NCBI GenBank assembly: GCA_034336665.1 | Contig: CM067566.1 | Span: forward strand, 16,908,330-16,972,329 | Source: Luscinia megarhynchos | Taxonomy: Eukaryota > Chordata > Aves > Passeriformes > Turdidae | Direction of reading: 5' to 3' | DNA: 64,000 bases | Program-made: the position numbers and the translations under genes | Part shown: positions 13,983 through 27,584 of the stretch, piece after piece | Layout: each line of letters begins with the position of its first letter | How positions within the stretch are numbered: the first letter of the stretch is position 1 | Notes under the pieces: model-generated | The model's input: only the letters and a program-made list of their open reading frames with translations | The model's database searches: none | What the model was told of the DNA's origin: nothing

Positions 13983-14030
13983 TACCCCAAGAGTTACCTG
14001 CAATTTGTTAATTGGATTCAACTGTTACAG
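13983..14030 (+). CDS. Speculative 48-nt exon
   Basis: A perfect 5' splice donor, CAG|GTAAGT, lies at 14030/14031. Upstream, CTGATCTAG could serve as an acceptor ending at 13982. The 16 codons between them are open in only one frame and read YPKSYLQFVNWIQLLQ. That frame is closed by TAG exactly at the proposed acceptor, as a real exon might show, but the polypyrimidine tract is weak and I know no matching protein. Probability of being a real exon is low. Confidence 0.15.
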
Positions 14031-14267
14031 GTAAGTGTTCATTGTCTGTAGAAAAAAAATAATTTTATTAAACACACGCTGACAGCTACAGTAGCTGATT
14101 AAAATCAGACAAATAAATTTTCATACATCTTATAGTATCTGCCAGAATTTTTCAACATGCAAATACCATAAGAAAAAAAAATTAAAGGTGAATACTGTAC
14201 AGTGCACTATGCTTTGGTTGTCCCCTCATACCTGGACAAATCACTTTCCCACTCCAAGTACATGTAT

Positions 14268-14322
14268 TTATATATACATATATATATATATATATATTTC
14301 TCAGTATATATATATATACACA
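14268..14322. repeat. (TA)n microsatellite, interrupted
   Basis: Two TA blocks separated by TTTCTCAG, ending in ACACACAGAGAC. The longest TA microsatellite in the window. Confidence 0.9.
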
Positions 14323-17300
14323 CAGAGACATAAAAATACTCTTAACAAATATTATTTTAATACCTGACCTGGTTATCAAAGCATATCTGCCCATAGCAAA
14401 TATATTCTCTGCACCTGCACAGAAGCAGTTTAAATTTACCTTTTGAGTTCTCAAGATCTCATCCTTCACCTGATTTCTTGCTGAAAAAGCTACAAGTGTG
14501 GAACACTCTATAACCCACCATCAGTCTGGGACCAAATTTTACCCATTCTGACCAAAGTAGATAGACCCACCTTCTTCAGTGCTGAAGCCAGAAAAGGAGC
14601 ATACAGAAATATCTCATGCCATCACAGGGGAAAACCCCAGGACAGGTATTTATTGAGCACAGCAAAAATCCCTCAGCAGGAAGGGTGCAGTGAACACTTT
14701 GAGCAGGCAGTTAGAGGAGATGACCACCAAAAATCCTTTCCAGACTAAATCAGGGTTTTGGATGCTGAAGAAGTAGCAAGAGGCACCAACATCAACAAAT
14801 TGCCCAAGCAGTACAAGGAAGTCCAGGTTTATCTCTTGTTATTTCCTTCCTACTAATTTCTGTTTTGTCATTAATGCAAATAACTTACAGATCAGTTTCC
14901 TGATCTATAAATGAAAGTGAGGATCCTCATATGTTCACATTCAAGCACATTCTTAAATGAACAGGAGAAAAGAAAGTCCTAAATCTGAGGAACTGACCAT
15001 CTTTGCAATGATGACATAATTTACTCTGACACTCTGTTGGTAAAAATGACTACCTAAAGAAAGTCAAGTTTCGTTTTCAAGAATCAGTTTCACAGTAAAC
15101 TAAGTGTAAAGTACAGTTTTCCTTTTACAATAACTTTTTTTAAAAAGTAAAATAATTGAAAATAAAAAATGTTAAAAAATAAAAGTTTAAGTCTTCATTA
15201 GCAAACTCAAGGTAGGCTGGATATGCCATGATAGCCTGGATACTGGAGCAAACATTGGAAAGAAAGCATTGACTAAAATCCAAATAATTTTAACAAAGCC
15301 TAGTCTTCTCTTACAAGTGAAGATATTTATTCATGGAATTTTTTTCTGGCATTTTCCAGTATTAAAACACAAATATAAAATTATCAGTGATCCTAAGGAG
15401 TCAGTAAAAACGGTAGTAAAGTGATAATCATTCTCAAAAATAGCTCTACTTAGGAAATTCTGAAAAGTATGTTTAGGGAGTTACAAAGTAGCTGTATTTG
15501 TTTACATGCTTTTGCTAGCATATTCTAATTTAGTAACAAATAGATTTTGTAAGAGGAATATTGTAATGTCAAAAAGGTGTTGGCAAAATACTAGACAAAG
15601 AAAAGGCTTCTTTCAGAAACAGGCATTTAGTACTACAATATGCAATGTTAAATATGCTTGTATATCTTAGCTGTATTTATACCTAAAAGATAAAGGTTTC
15701 TGCCAAGATCAGGAATCAATCTGGGAGACATTCCTGGATTGAAAGCTATTTTTAACTTTACCCCAAAATGCATACATGTGCAAAAAAAAATTGCATTGGT
15801 ATCTAGAGCAGAGTGCCTGCAATGTATTTGCTAAGCAGAAGGACACACAGTTTGACAGGAGCTGTGTGCATGCTTGGGTTGAAAGGGCACATTTGTTCAG
15901 CCAGAGAAAACACAGAGGATGAGAGACTGAGGAGTTGCACATTACGATGACATTTGCAAAATGATGGCCAAACAAGTCTCACTGGTGCAAGTTTTTCATG
16001 TTTTGTCAGTGAACTTACCCACAGAGTACTCAGCAAACAAGTCTATGGAAAAAAAAGCTTAGCATTTCCAGGGCCACTTCCTTAATATGAGAGTCAAAGT
16101 GTATCTCCTACCAAAAGTTATCTTTCTGTGACACAGGTATAAACTCAATCTTGTCTCACAGGAGTGTTGTGAGTATTTACCATCCCATAATATGTCTTAA
16201 GTCCTTGCAGAAGAAGCAGTAGTTTGAAATTTCATGGACTGTTAGTAATCCTATATATTAGTAACACAAAACCTATTTAAGCCATTTTCTTCAAAATATG
16301 AGAATAATTTTTTAAAGAAGAATATAAGATCCTTCTTCATTTCAAAATCTGCCAATAAGCTATGGCTTTATTATAAGAAACTATAAACTTATTTTCCTGT
16401 TTTAAATTGGAAGCAGAGATCACTGAACATCAATTTTTTGTCAATTGCTCTGTCTACACTCTCAGCTATCTCTGCTTTTGACAATGTAACATAAGCATAA
16501 TTTCTTCTGGTACTACATATATTATCTTTTTAGTAGCTAGACTTTCTGTATGGTATTCCAGAGATAAAGATGGCAAAAGACCACAAACTTTTTTTGTGCC
16601 TTGTTAAAATAGACTACATTTCTAGCCATTTATTCCTCTTTTCTAAAGACAACAAAACATTGATTTCCATGTTCATTCATTCTATGAAGACTATGAATAC
16701 TTTAAACACATTTTTCTTTCCCATTTTTCCTCTTTTTAGTTAGGATGTTCTTTAAATTACATCCAAATCACACAGATGACTACACATAAGCATTACTTTC
16801 GGATTTTACTGTAGTTCCAGTTAATCCCAGAATACATCAGCATCACAGAATATATCAGCATTCTTGTCCTGCATGTAATAATCTCTTCTGCAGAATCTGT
16901 GGCAGCTGCCTGAGTCAGGAAAAAGTCTGTTGGTTCAGGGTGTGAGCAATCACAGCAGTGTCAGCATCCTGCTAACCCCAACTTCGACCACAAAGCACAG
17001 CTTTTGTCATTAATGGTTTCATATACCACCTTAGTTCCACATGGCACCAGCACACAAACCACTCTGCAAAGATCTTGCAAAATAATGGCCAATGCCCTAA
17101 ACAGCTCTTGTCAGGGTTGTGCCTCTCAAGGGGAGGAGACAGAAGCATGGGGACAGAAAATGGGGACCATGCTCCTTCTAGCAACATTCCACAGCAATTT
17201 TAGATGAGAGTGATGCTTTTATGGTCTAGAAATAGAATTTTAAAAAATCTGAAAAATCTTGCAGGACTTTTTAGAAACTGAGAGCCAGATGAGAGATTCA

Positions 17301-20300
17301 CAGATTAATCTATGGAGCATAGAACAATATAAACAAAAATAACCCAATCAGGAACAGAAAGCAGGTAAATGCATGGGGCCTGTCAACTTTAAACAGCAGC
17401 TTCCCACAAAGCTGGCAGAGAAGTAAACAAAACCTACTGAGTTGAGAAGGACTAAGCTACCCAACAAAAGACAAGAAACTGAGTACTGTGAAGACTCAGT
17501 GGTGTCAGCCACTACAACCCAACAGGACAACAAACCAATATACACAAGTCTTAGATGCAGCTCAGAAAACAGCCTATGAAAATATCATTTCTGCAACAGT
17601 GGGATGCATTTTCCCCTTAAATCAAGGATGCATCAGCTGTATAATGCTCAAACAAACCAGACCACAGAGTCTGTATCTACATCTTAGTAGCATCCTAAGA
17701 ACAACAATTTCCTCATACATTTAAGAGACATGGAATACTGACCTTTACATATCCACATTCACCAGCTTTGCTCATTGTCTTATAAAAGAATGGAGGCTGA
17801 CACAGGGGAGCAGGAACTGAAATGATCTTGAAGATATCCAAGAGTGCTATTGATTTGCTTTTTTATTCCAGTGCATGCTCAATGAGAAAATTAGATTAAA
17901 TCAGTCAGCTAAATATATTCTTGGAACTGAGTTGATGGGTTTAGCTATTAAAAAATAGGAAGGGAAGCAAAACAGGAAAAAAAAAAAAGCTGCATTTTAA
18001 AATACCAGCCTCACCTTGGACAGTTCGTGAGATCTAATTTTTACTTTGGAAGCAGTTGGAGATTCACTACTTTTGTAGTGAGGTTGTGTTGGTTTCATCT
18101 AATGTTATTGCAATAATAGGTAATTTTTTTTTAATTTACTCTAACAAAAAAAAAGAACAAAAAATGTTTTTATTTGGGTTTTTTTTGTATATTTTCTTAA
18201 GGCAACTGATGGTATTATTTCCTGCAGATGTTTAGAGAAGAGTGTCACTGATTAAGAAGGTCTCTGAAGTTACCTGTGTATAGAACTATTCTCCACTCAA
18301 TTAATAAGCAAATAGACAAATTCATTCCACAAAACAAACACAGAAAGCTTTAAAGCCAGCTGTTCATCAATGGTGATAGATACCACAAAGTTGTATTAAG
18401 TAGCCATTATCCTATCTGCAACCTCTCTTTCAAATGAAAGTGAAATAAACAAACCAGAACCCTTGCCAATCTGTCTAGAGCTGTAGAACCGAATGCACTT
18501 GCAAACCAAATTCTGGAACCCATCTCACTCATCTGTACAGGAGTTGGTGGATAACTTCTTTATCAGCGTTGAATGCATCTGAATAGGTTTCATATACCAG
18601 CTGACACTTGCAAAAGATATCCTCCTTATCCTTTAATTAAGAGATACTTTATTTAGAAGACTTTTTAGATGGCTCTTGCATTGAATTCTTTCTGATTATC
18701 AAGGATACTCATTAGACTGAAACTTTTTGCATGGATCTAAAATGTATCTTTCATGCTTTTTCAGGTCCCAAAGGACTCAATTAAAGCATGGTTCTAGTAT
18801 ATTAGTAACACCACTTTTTTTTCTGTGAAATTTTTTCCAATCAAAAAATGCCAGTACATTCATACTCAGCCAATTTGTGGGAAAATAGACTCCTTCAGAT
18901 GGAAATCAGCACAATTAATCTCTTTGTTTCATCAGCTCTCTAGAAGTTCACCCTGCAAATGCCTGTGCTGTTCTAGACCTGTGTTTCCAAGTAGTTTGCA
19001 TGTTTCCCATGACCAGGTCAGCATCTCCCAGGATTCACGGGATGCCAGAATTCACTGCATCTCCTGTTGAATCCTCTGGCCACCCAGTGCAGCCAGGTGC
19101 AAGATTCTGGCTTTCACTGATGCTCTCCACAGATGAGCAGAGCAGACCCACTGCACAGCAGGAGTGAATTACTTCACAGGACTCACAACTCCATATATTA
19201 CAGCTACAATATGTTAAGATTCACTGTTGCCACATGGCTGCTTTGGACATCTGTAAATCTGGGTTTGCAGGATATTTCCACAGCAGGAGAAATGCTGGGA
19301 AGCACAGGCTGGCATACTTTCAAATGCAACATAATTTCTCAGTACCTTGCCAAGGGTTTTGTCAAGTGGAATTTAAAGCCTTGCAAATAACCTGGCTTTT
19401 GCCACTTCCTTTGGGAAGCGAATCCACTGCCTATTCTATTTCACTGATGACCACCCAGCATGAGGGTAGGACATCACAACACCCCAGGACTCCACTCAGA
19501 GAAGTTAAAATCCAAGGACTTGCCTGAAACTTCCCTATAGCAGGTACATTATTTCCTCATCTCTCAAAGGAGCTGCAGATTTTGTCCATTTGCTCACTCC
19601 CTTCACACACACACATTATTCACAACCCTTCTTTGTGCCTTCACTATTGAGATCTGTACTACAACTGCTATAGACTGGATAGGGCATCTGTTTCCACACA
19701 TGAGTTCCCAGGACAATAAACCCCAATGATCATCTCATATGCTGAAGATTTTGTATTTTGCTGCTACACGTTTGGAGATGTGTAAGAAACTAAATGAGCA
19801 GCAGCATCCAAAGCCAAAAGAACAGAGTTTCTCTCTGTACATCCCACTGGGCAGAAATGCAATAAAAATGCTTCTGCAGAGATTAAAGAAAGGACAACCC
19901 TCTGTCTGTGCACAGAGCCATGAAAATGTGGTCCTGTAATGTGTCACCATAAATGAATTTAATGTTGTTTGGAAGAGATTTAGGAATTGTGGTACTGAAG
20001 ATTTACAAGCAATGCCGTTAGGAACAGACATTTAAATTCACAAACAACAGATGAACATTAAACATGTTTATAATACTATATACAATGTCCCCTACATGGC
20101 AAAGCTGGAGAAATTGCTGTAACTCACCTCCATATTGGTATATAGTGCAGCATATCCATATCATATGGATAGATATTATTTTCCCTACTGCTACTATAAT
20201 GCAACTTTTTTTTTTGGAGAGGGGCACAGACAACCCTCACCCAGGTAAGAAAGTCACAGATATCATCAAAATATAAAAGCATTTCAGTGATACTCTGAGC

Positions 20301-21908
20301 AACGAGAGAATGTGTATTTTTTTTAAGCTTTAATAGAACTTGAAACTCTACAATCAGCATTTCAAAAATTAACATTAGACCTCTTTATTATTAGATAGCA
20401 GTAATGAGCCTATTTTGTTATTTCATGGTTGGATTATTAAACTACATTGGGCTTTTGCCAGATTTTTAGACTTACTTGAAGCTGCAAGGAAATGCTTAAT
20501 GACTTCAAAACCAAAACCAAATGAGATACTATCTGAGAAATATGCAGTTTGTTGAGACAATGGAACTGAATCTCAGAGGACAGTCATATTTTGTGATTAT
20601 TTCTGCAACCTATTATAATAAGCCTTGGGCAATCTATTAGCAAGTTAAAGTATTAATTATTTTTGAAAAAAGCGAAGAACAGCTTATCACCCTGGAACTA
20701 TGTTTTGAGAAATTACTGCTTTTCCTTGGAAATATAAAGGAATGCTTTTATAATAAAACCAGTAAGTAATTTTCAAAAATACCTTTTTGATATGGCAATG
20801 ACTACTTTAAAGAAACAATGTTGAAACATTTGTTGAAACAAAATGTTTGAAACATTAAATATTGACTGACAAAACACTGAAATACTGGTATGGAAAAAGA
20901 CAATGACAACTTTTAATATTTATTAGTGCACAGTTCCAGAGGATCCTATTTACTGACACAAATGAACCTATTTCTGGTGCCTGACTGTCACCATGACCAC
21001 TTAAAAACTCAGTGAATGATCTTTGCATTTCTGAATGATCTCTGGGACAGCAGCCAAGGCCTTTCGACGAAGAGCTCAACTTCTGGATCTGGTCAGCAAA
21101 AGCTGGCAATATATTTTAAGGAGCAAACAAAACACCATCTAATTGAATTATATTTACTCAGATCTAAATGTTCAGTGGGCAATCCCATTTTTTCTTAGAA
21201 GATAGTGTATAACACAACCCGAAATGTACCTCAAATTCAGCTCTGGGACAAACTCTGTTCAGGGGCATCCAAGGGCTCCCAGAGCCTGGGAATGTTATTC
21301 ACCTGGGGAGCCCCTCATGTGATGCACACAGTCCTTGGAGAAGTGGTACAGAGGTTTGTGCCAGTACTTCTACACCCCATTGCAATCATGCAGAAAAAGA
21401 CTGCAGAGAGCTTCCACCAGTGGTACCCTGCTTGACCTCTCTGCTGCCTTGAGCCACGAGCCTGGGTATGAAAACAAATGTTTGTACACCAGACACTCAT
21501 TCACAGCATTGAGAGACAGCTGTTGTTTATGCTGTTTATGCTGCAGAAGCTGGCAGAGCAGAAGGGACAGTGCTATTCTGGCACTTGAATAATAACTACT
21601 CTTTCTGAACTCTGGCATTTGACATTGAGGCACTGTGTTCAGAAATGAAATTGTGATGACATTGTGGCACATGAAACTGCACTGCCTTATTACTAGAGTA
21701 ATTTTCTAATGCAACAATTTAAAATGCATCATTTATACTCAGTTGAGCACATTTGCACTACAATTTGACACATAAAAAATAAAATTAACACCTGAACACA
21801 TAAGAGGGAGGTATGGAGTGCAGAATTTAGCAAAATAGTTTCCACTGCATTCTAGAACAGCTCTGGAAATTTAACTTGAGTAAGATATTTTGGTTATCTA
21901 AGGTATCG
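14323..21908. other. Spacer, no gene seen
   Basis: AT-rich with several ordinary A or T runs (about 15125-15190, 17978-17989, 18125-18185). An imperfect 18-base direct repeat (CAGAATACATCAGCAT followed by CACAGAATATATCAGCAT) lies at 16828-16862. A perfect inverted repeat lies at 20153-20171, and TTGAAACATT-type units recur at 20818-20858. A less AT-rich stretch at 21230-21560 has overlapping open frames on both strands (76-100 codons) but no recognisable domain. Frames near 15709-16036, 16972-17207, 19133-19527 and 19735-20031 are likewise unrecognised. Confidence 0.5.
20153..20171. repeat. Perfect inverted repeat, 9+1+9
   Basis: TATCCATAT, one C, then ATATGGATA. A near-palindrome that could be a dimeric factor site or chance in AT-rich sequence. 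Confidence 0.8.
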
Positions 21909-22650
21909 ATTGGACCCTCAGCAAGTTTGCAGATGACACAAACATGAGTGGTGTAGATGATGCAACAGAAGGACAGGATGCAATCCAAGGGGACCTGGAC
22001 AAGTTTGAGAAGCAGGACCATGGGAACCTCCTGAAGTTCTGTAAATTCAGTAAGTTCAGAAGGCCAAATCCTGAGCTGAATCCAAAGCAGTGTGGCCAGC
22101 AAGTCGAGAGAAGGGATTCTCCCCCTTTACTCCACCTACACGAGACCCACCTGGAGTCTGCATCCAGTTCTAGGGTCCTCAGCACAAGAAAGACCTGGAC
22201 CAACTGAAACACTTCCAGAGCACACCACAAAGATGATCAGAGGGCTTTAAAAACTCTCCTAGGAAAACAGGCTGAGAGTTGGGATTGCTCAGCCTAGAGA
22301 AGAGAAGGGTTTGGAGAGGCCTCAGTGTGGCCTTCAAGTACTTGAACAGGGCATATAAAAACGTGGGAGAGCAACTTTGTACATGGGCAGATAGTGACAG
22401 GACAAGGGGGAATGGTTCTAAACTAAAAGAGGAGAAATTCAGGTGAGATTTTAGAGAGAAACTCTGTGAAGGTGACGAGGCACTGGAACAGGTTCTCTGA
22501 CAAGTTGTGGATGCCCCACTCCTGGAGGTGTTTAAGGCCAGGTTGGATAAGGCCACAAGAAACTTGACCTACCCAGGTGGCATGCCTGACAATGGCAGAG
22601 GAGTGAAATCTGAATGTTCTTTAAGGTCCCAAACCATTCCTATTCTATGA
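21909..22650 (+). mobile_element. CR1 retrotransposon, 5'-truncated (copy 2)
   Basis: Starts in the reverse transcriptase palm region: CCCTCAGCAAGTTTGC encodes LSKFADD. The catalytic FADD motif (RT motif C) is intact at 21926-21937. It continues through the C-terminal blocks (CCAGTTCTAGGGTCCTCAGC, GGCTGAGAGTTGGGATTGC, CACTGGAACAGGTTCTCTG) and ends with a CR1-type tail (CCATTCCTATTCTATGA). Frames are broken by indels, for example around 22040-22075, where the sequence jumps between conserved blocks. The A-rich stretch at 22663-22678 follows the element. A dead copy whose RT core cannot be translated through. Confidence 0.93.
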
Positions 22651-25600
22651 CAAAAAATTTAAGAAAAAAAAAAAAAAGATTTTTCCAAAGACTTACAAAT
22701 AAAAATCTCTAGGCTAACTATTCCTCATAGTTCTTTTTTTTTCCCCACGCAGAATTCTGTGCTCTGTATCTGTCTGCCTGTCTCCTTATCATCCTTCTAA
22801 AATGGGGAAGGAAAGGAAGAGAGATAAAAAGGGAAGTTTCATTAATGAAGTTTAAGGCAAAACTAAGAGGGCAAGCAGGGCAATCTCCCTAGACAGCATC
22901 TGTTTTGAATAGCTGCTCACTCTCTGAATTCCAGGACTGCCAATACCCTGTAATAAAATGTTATGAATCAAATCCTAAAAAAAATAGATTAAAAGAAGTT
23001 TATACATGCCTTGCAGTCTTTAATCCTTAAGAATTCACAGCTTGGGTTTAGGGAAGTTTTAGCAATTTAAAACAACCAAATAATACATATAAACACATAC
23101 TATATTTACCAGAATTCGGTGGTTTACTTTAAAGCTATAGTCCAGTGTTGATAGCATCTTCTTTTGTTTTACCTAGTAAAAGTCAGATATCAGAAGCTGC
23201 TAACCTTAGTCTACCAAATTGTCCAGTTCATAAAGATCTAAATTGAAATCCTATACATAGGACAAAATGAGTTGATAGCAAGTGTAGGTGATGCTGAGAC
23301 AACTCATTTTTTCTGCCTATCCTGTTCTCCTTTAAGGGCTTGTTTCCTATTTTCAGTGTTGTGACAGGCAGCAGTTAAAGAACATTTAACTGATAATGAG
23401 AGCACTGAGTGGATTGAATACTAAACCATAAGAAAGTTCATAGAAATCAATAAAATCTGACAGCTTCTGTCCTGTGCTGCATTTCTCAAGGAAGGGGTGG
23501 AGAGAAAGAAAATGGTGCATAGGTCATGCAGTCATCATAAAGAAAAGGCAATTTCTAAGTGGCACTCAGATGACCACCGGAAACCAGCAAAGTTTTCTCA
23601 ATTCTCTATCAGCTGCTCCTGTGCATTCCTTAAGAAAGTGTGGCTCTTTAATGCTCAGTCATTCAAAACATACACTTTCTTAGGCTCAAGACAGTTACTT
23701 CACGAGTGGCTGAATGTTCTTCCAAAATTCCTTTTTCTATTACCTGTTCCTGAGGAATCCAGTTTTCTGAAAGCTTTTTGAATAACAGAGCATCCAAAGC
23801 AAACCATAAACTTTTAATGATATCTTGAGCGAATACTAAATAAAAGTAATCAAAATCCCAAAAGACACAAACAGAGAAAATGTTCCACAATAACTGTGCA
23901 ACTTGAATAAGCAGGAAACTTTTTGATAAACTTTAAACTTTACCAAAGGCTAAACAAACTATGTCCACTATTTAAAATTGTTAACACAGGGCTCTAACAT
24001 TTTCAAGAGTTGTACTTCAGCTGCAGCCTGTCCTAGTCTACATATTTCTACAATGTTAAGGGAGTTCAAAATGCAAAAATTAAGCATAATCTTCAAACTT
24101 TAGAATTAAACAGTCCAGTCAAGTAATGGCTAAAATAACATTTTTTAAATCCATTTTATAAGTGAACAAAAAAACCCTACTTTTCTATGTGCACCTCGTG
24201 ATAGAATACAAGAAAACTGGCTTTAATCAGAGACACCGAATGGGAGTTGAGAAATTGCATAATTCAGAGCAGCCAAAAATTAAGCTGGATGTCAACAGAC
24301 CTAATATTTCCAAAGACTAAAATGGTAAAGTTTGCAAATGCGTATTTTTAATGCCAATTATGCTTAATAATTATAATTATAAATAGCATTAATGAACAAT
24401 TTTTATACTAGCTTTTTAAAAATAATTTCACATTATACACTTATACAGGGTTACATTTTGTCTTTAGATGAGTCTGTATCATAGAAGCCTTGAGGTTTTC
24501 AAATTATGTGCCTGCTAAACACTTTTGAAAAAAACATAGATGCATTTTAGATGGCTACCTCATTTTGTTAGGTAAGTAATATGAGAATCATTTGCCTTTA
24601 TTTTCTCCTAGCATGGCCACAGAACAGGTTTTCCATAACTAAATCACCTAGGCTTCATGGTCTGTCAGAATTAGGGCACCTCTCTGGGAATAGCAGGTGT
24701 GTCACCCTGCAGTCAGAGCAAAACACAGCAAGCAAAGGACTATACTGTGAGAAAGTACCAGTCCTGCATCTACACTTTACAGTAGATTTTTTTTTTCTTT
24801 TTAAATTAATGTTTTTAGATATATGCCTCTTTCCTTCATGTGTTCCCATAAAACTTTTAAGAAGTTGGAGGAACACAGTGGGTGGAAATCTGTAAGATAC
24901 ATTGGGCTTATTCAGGGAATACCCACAAATTAACAAATATTCATGCTCCTTTTATGGACAGGCTAAAGTTGGGCTTTGGGAGTAATCTAACTCTTTTAAT
25001 GGATTTCAAGGGAACTAAAATTATGTGTCAGCTAAGGGTTTACTCAAGGTCAGTGAAAAGCCAGCTATTTGCATCTATAACAAAATGCATGTTCTCTTAA
25101 CAGTCTTTATAACCAAGGAATGAAAACTATTTTCAAGGTTCATGCAATAAAATGTCATTATGAATAACAGTTATAAGGTGGCCTAGTTATTTTGAGAGTA
25201 GCAATAAAGACTTTCATTTTTTATTGCATTTTTATTCCATTTTTTGGTTGCAGAGGAGTCAAGAATCACATTAAAAAACATATTAAAAAATCCTCATGTG
25301 TCCTCTCCTGATTAACATTTGAAAATATGAGGGTGTCCTGCAGAACTTTTCTTTAAGACAGCTCTAGTTTTATGATGAAAATAAGTTAATATATGCAAAT
25401 TTTTATTCATAGAAAAATAAAGGAAAGCCATATAAAAAAGAGACAGGTAGGATACAAAGAGGCTGAAGATGCAGCCTCAGCTTGGGGCTGCACTCCCCAG
25501 GCACAACAGGCCTGCAGATGTTGCCAGCTGCAGGAAAGGTGCTTCAATGTATTAAAAGGATTTTAAAGCCAAATATTTGAACTCATAGCCTTTCCAGCAA

Positions 25601-26630
25601 TTAATAGTCACAATCATGTTTATTTAATTGCTCTGTAAAATGATCAAAATTAACACTTTCATGCAGCAGCCAAAGTCAGTCCTTTGTTCAGTGTTCTCCT
25701 TCTGGTTTTTTTGGGCAAATAAATCTGGAGAAAGCAGAACACCAAGCAGGGCAGGGAGTGTCAAGAGCTTGCAGGGTATATGCTAATTCCCACATATTGC
25801 TGCCAACACAGCAGAAAGTGCTAATTGAGGCCAATATCAGCAGAAATGTAAAATATGCAATTTGAGAGCCAGTACTGCAAACTACTCTACATGACAGGGT
25901 TTTAATGCCTTGGTGAATATGGCCATCCCTCTGAGGAGATGCTGGCAAGATCACAACTCTTAACTCTGCAGCTAAAACATGGAAAGCTCCATTTTATGAT
26001 GATATTTTGAGGCTGTAATCTCCAGGAAAGAGCAGATCTCCAAGCATACTGAGATACACAGCACAGAGGGAACAAGGAACTGCAAGTTATTCAAGTGTGT
26101 AGCTGAGACCTTCAACTGGAATCCCTGTCCTGGACCTGAACAAATTCAGGAAGTCACTTGCAAGAGAGAGTAAGCATATCTATGCTGAAAATATTAAGAA
26201 TTACATAAATTAGAGGTACTTAATAAAAAATTTCTATGTAAAGTTTCAAAAGAGAAATCAGGGCAAATAAAAAGCGCTAATTTCCATCATCAGTTATCTG
26301 TGGCTAAAGGGCAGTCAGAGCTTTAGTAAATCACTATGTTTTTCAATACCACCAGTACTTGCCTTAGTTGAACTTAGCTAATAGCTTTTGAAGCTATCAA
26401 TAAAATTGTTAGCAGACATGCACTCCTGTATTTAATTAAGCATTGTGTGAAAAACTATTTATGTCGAGCACTTAATACTTTCACTTGTTATTCCTTGACT
26501 TTTCCATCCTTGGGAAAGACTTGGACAACCTTCCCTATTTGTTTTCCTTGCTCCATTTATATGCCAGTGTCCATTAATTATTGTCACATTTGTTTTCTAA
26601 AAGTATTCACAAGAAAGCCATCCCATTCTT

Positions 26631-26657
26631 AAAAAAAAAAAAAAATAAAATAAAATT
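26631..26657. repeat. A-rich simple repeat
   Basis: A15 followed by TAAAATAAAAT. A simple repeat with no recognisable retroelement attached. Confidence 0.85.
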
Positions 26658-27498
26658 ACATATGTTCTTTCTGAAAGTGCATTTATTAAGAGCATCAGTA
26701 ATATCTTGTTACATATTTCATTTCCATCCAGGTTCCCAAGAGTATATATACAAACAGGACTAAGAGTGTCTAATTCTGAATACATACATTACTCATTTGC
26801 ATAATTTACATTTATTAATAGTAATTTTTTAAAACTTTCTAATTATTAAGACTTGCAATCTTCTGCTAGTATGTACGATGAGTTTTAGATTTAAATATGG
26901 TGATTAACTTGGGGAATTTCCACAAAATCCTTATTTTAGCATTAAAATTTTCTCCAAGCTAAATTATTAAAGTGAAAAAAAAACCTCTTCCCATCTCTTC
27001 CTATCAAGTCTTGTCCCTTATTTTATTTAGTCTCTTGCCACTCTAGAAGTGCACCTTTCCTGTTAACCAATTTAAAATACTTAGTGAGAAGATTTATCTA
27101 AAACTTCTTCAAGTGCTTATTGTACTTCCATCAATTCTAGGAAGCTTACCTGAAAGCCTACCCTAAATTCTACCCTAATTAATGCCCTAGGGTGCAATTT
27201 CTTTCTACAAAAGTTACATTTATTCTTTCCTTTTGCAATACTATTTTATTGCTCTAATCCCTTCCCTATTTTTGTTCTACAGATCAGAATTATTAGTCTG
27301 TAAATTCTGAAATGTTTTTAAAGACTATTTTTACTTTTTCTTGTTGCTTTGGCACTGGGGTCAGTTTAAGCAAGAAGTTATGCACCATACTGAGCAGCCT
27401 GGCAACTTCACTACTTTGCAGTTTAGCAATTTCAGAGACTTCGTTGATTCCATCAATATGTTGCTATTTATTTTACAAAGTTATTTTTCTTTTTATAG

Positions 27499-27584
27499 AG
27501 GCTTGCATTGGAAGAATTAAAATTCTGCAGAAACATCAAGGAGCTGTTTTGCAAGAGGCAAGCATACCAATGGCTATATGGAAG
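27499..27584 (+). CDS. Speculative 86-nt exon
   Basis: A good acceptor (TTATTTTTCTTTTTATAG) ends at 27498. The block is open in one frame, including RIKILQKHQGAVLQEASIP, and ends at AAG|GTAGAC (27584/27585), an acceptable but not strong donor. No homology recognised. The same frame extends upstream through the proposed intron, which weakens the exon reading. Confidence 0.15.

Larger units (their letters stand above)
10559..14267. other. Spacer with one weak exon-like site
   Basis: AT-rich DNA. Simple sequence (TATTTATTTATT, then ATTCACTC) at about 12861-12921. Open frames at 10583, 12937 and 13345 are unrecognised and look random. The only notable signal is the short open block before a strong donor at 14030/14031, listed separately. 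Confidence 0.55.

Noticed and set aside
20240..20246. CCAG|GTAAGA donor on the plus strand
   Set aside because: Only a T-run and a very short block precede it; the frame through it is low-quality and unrecognised.
21205..21672. Cluster of overlapping frames (76-100 codons) on both strands
   Set aside because: No recognisable domain, no consistent splice sites, and frames open on both strands suggest composition only.
22179..22556. 125-codon minus-strand frame
   Set aside because: Antisense of CR1 copy 2.
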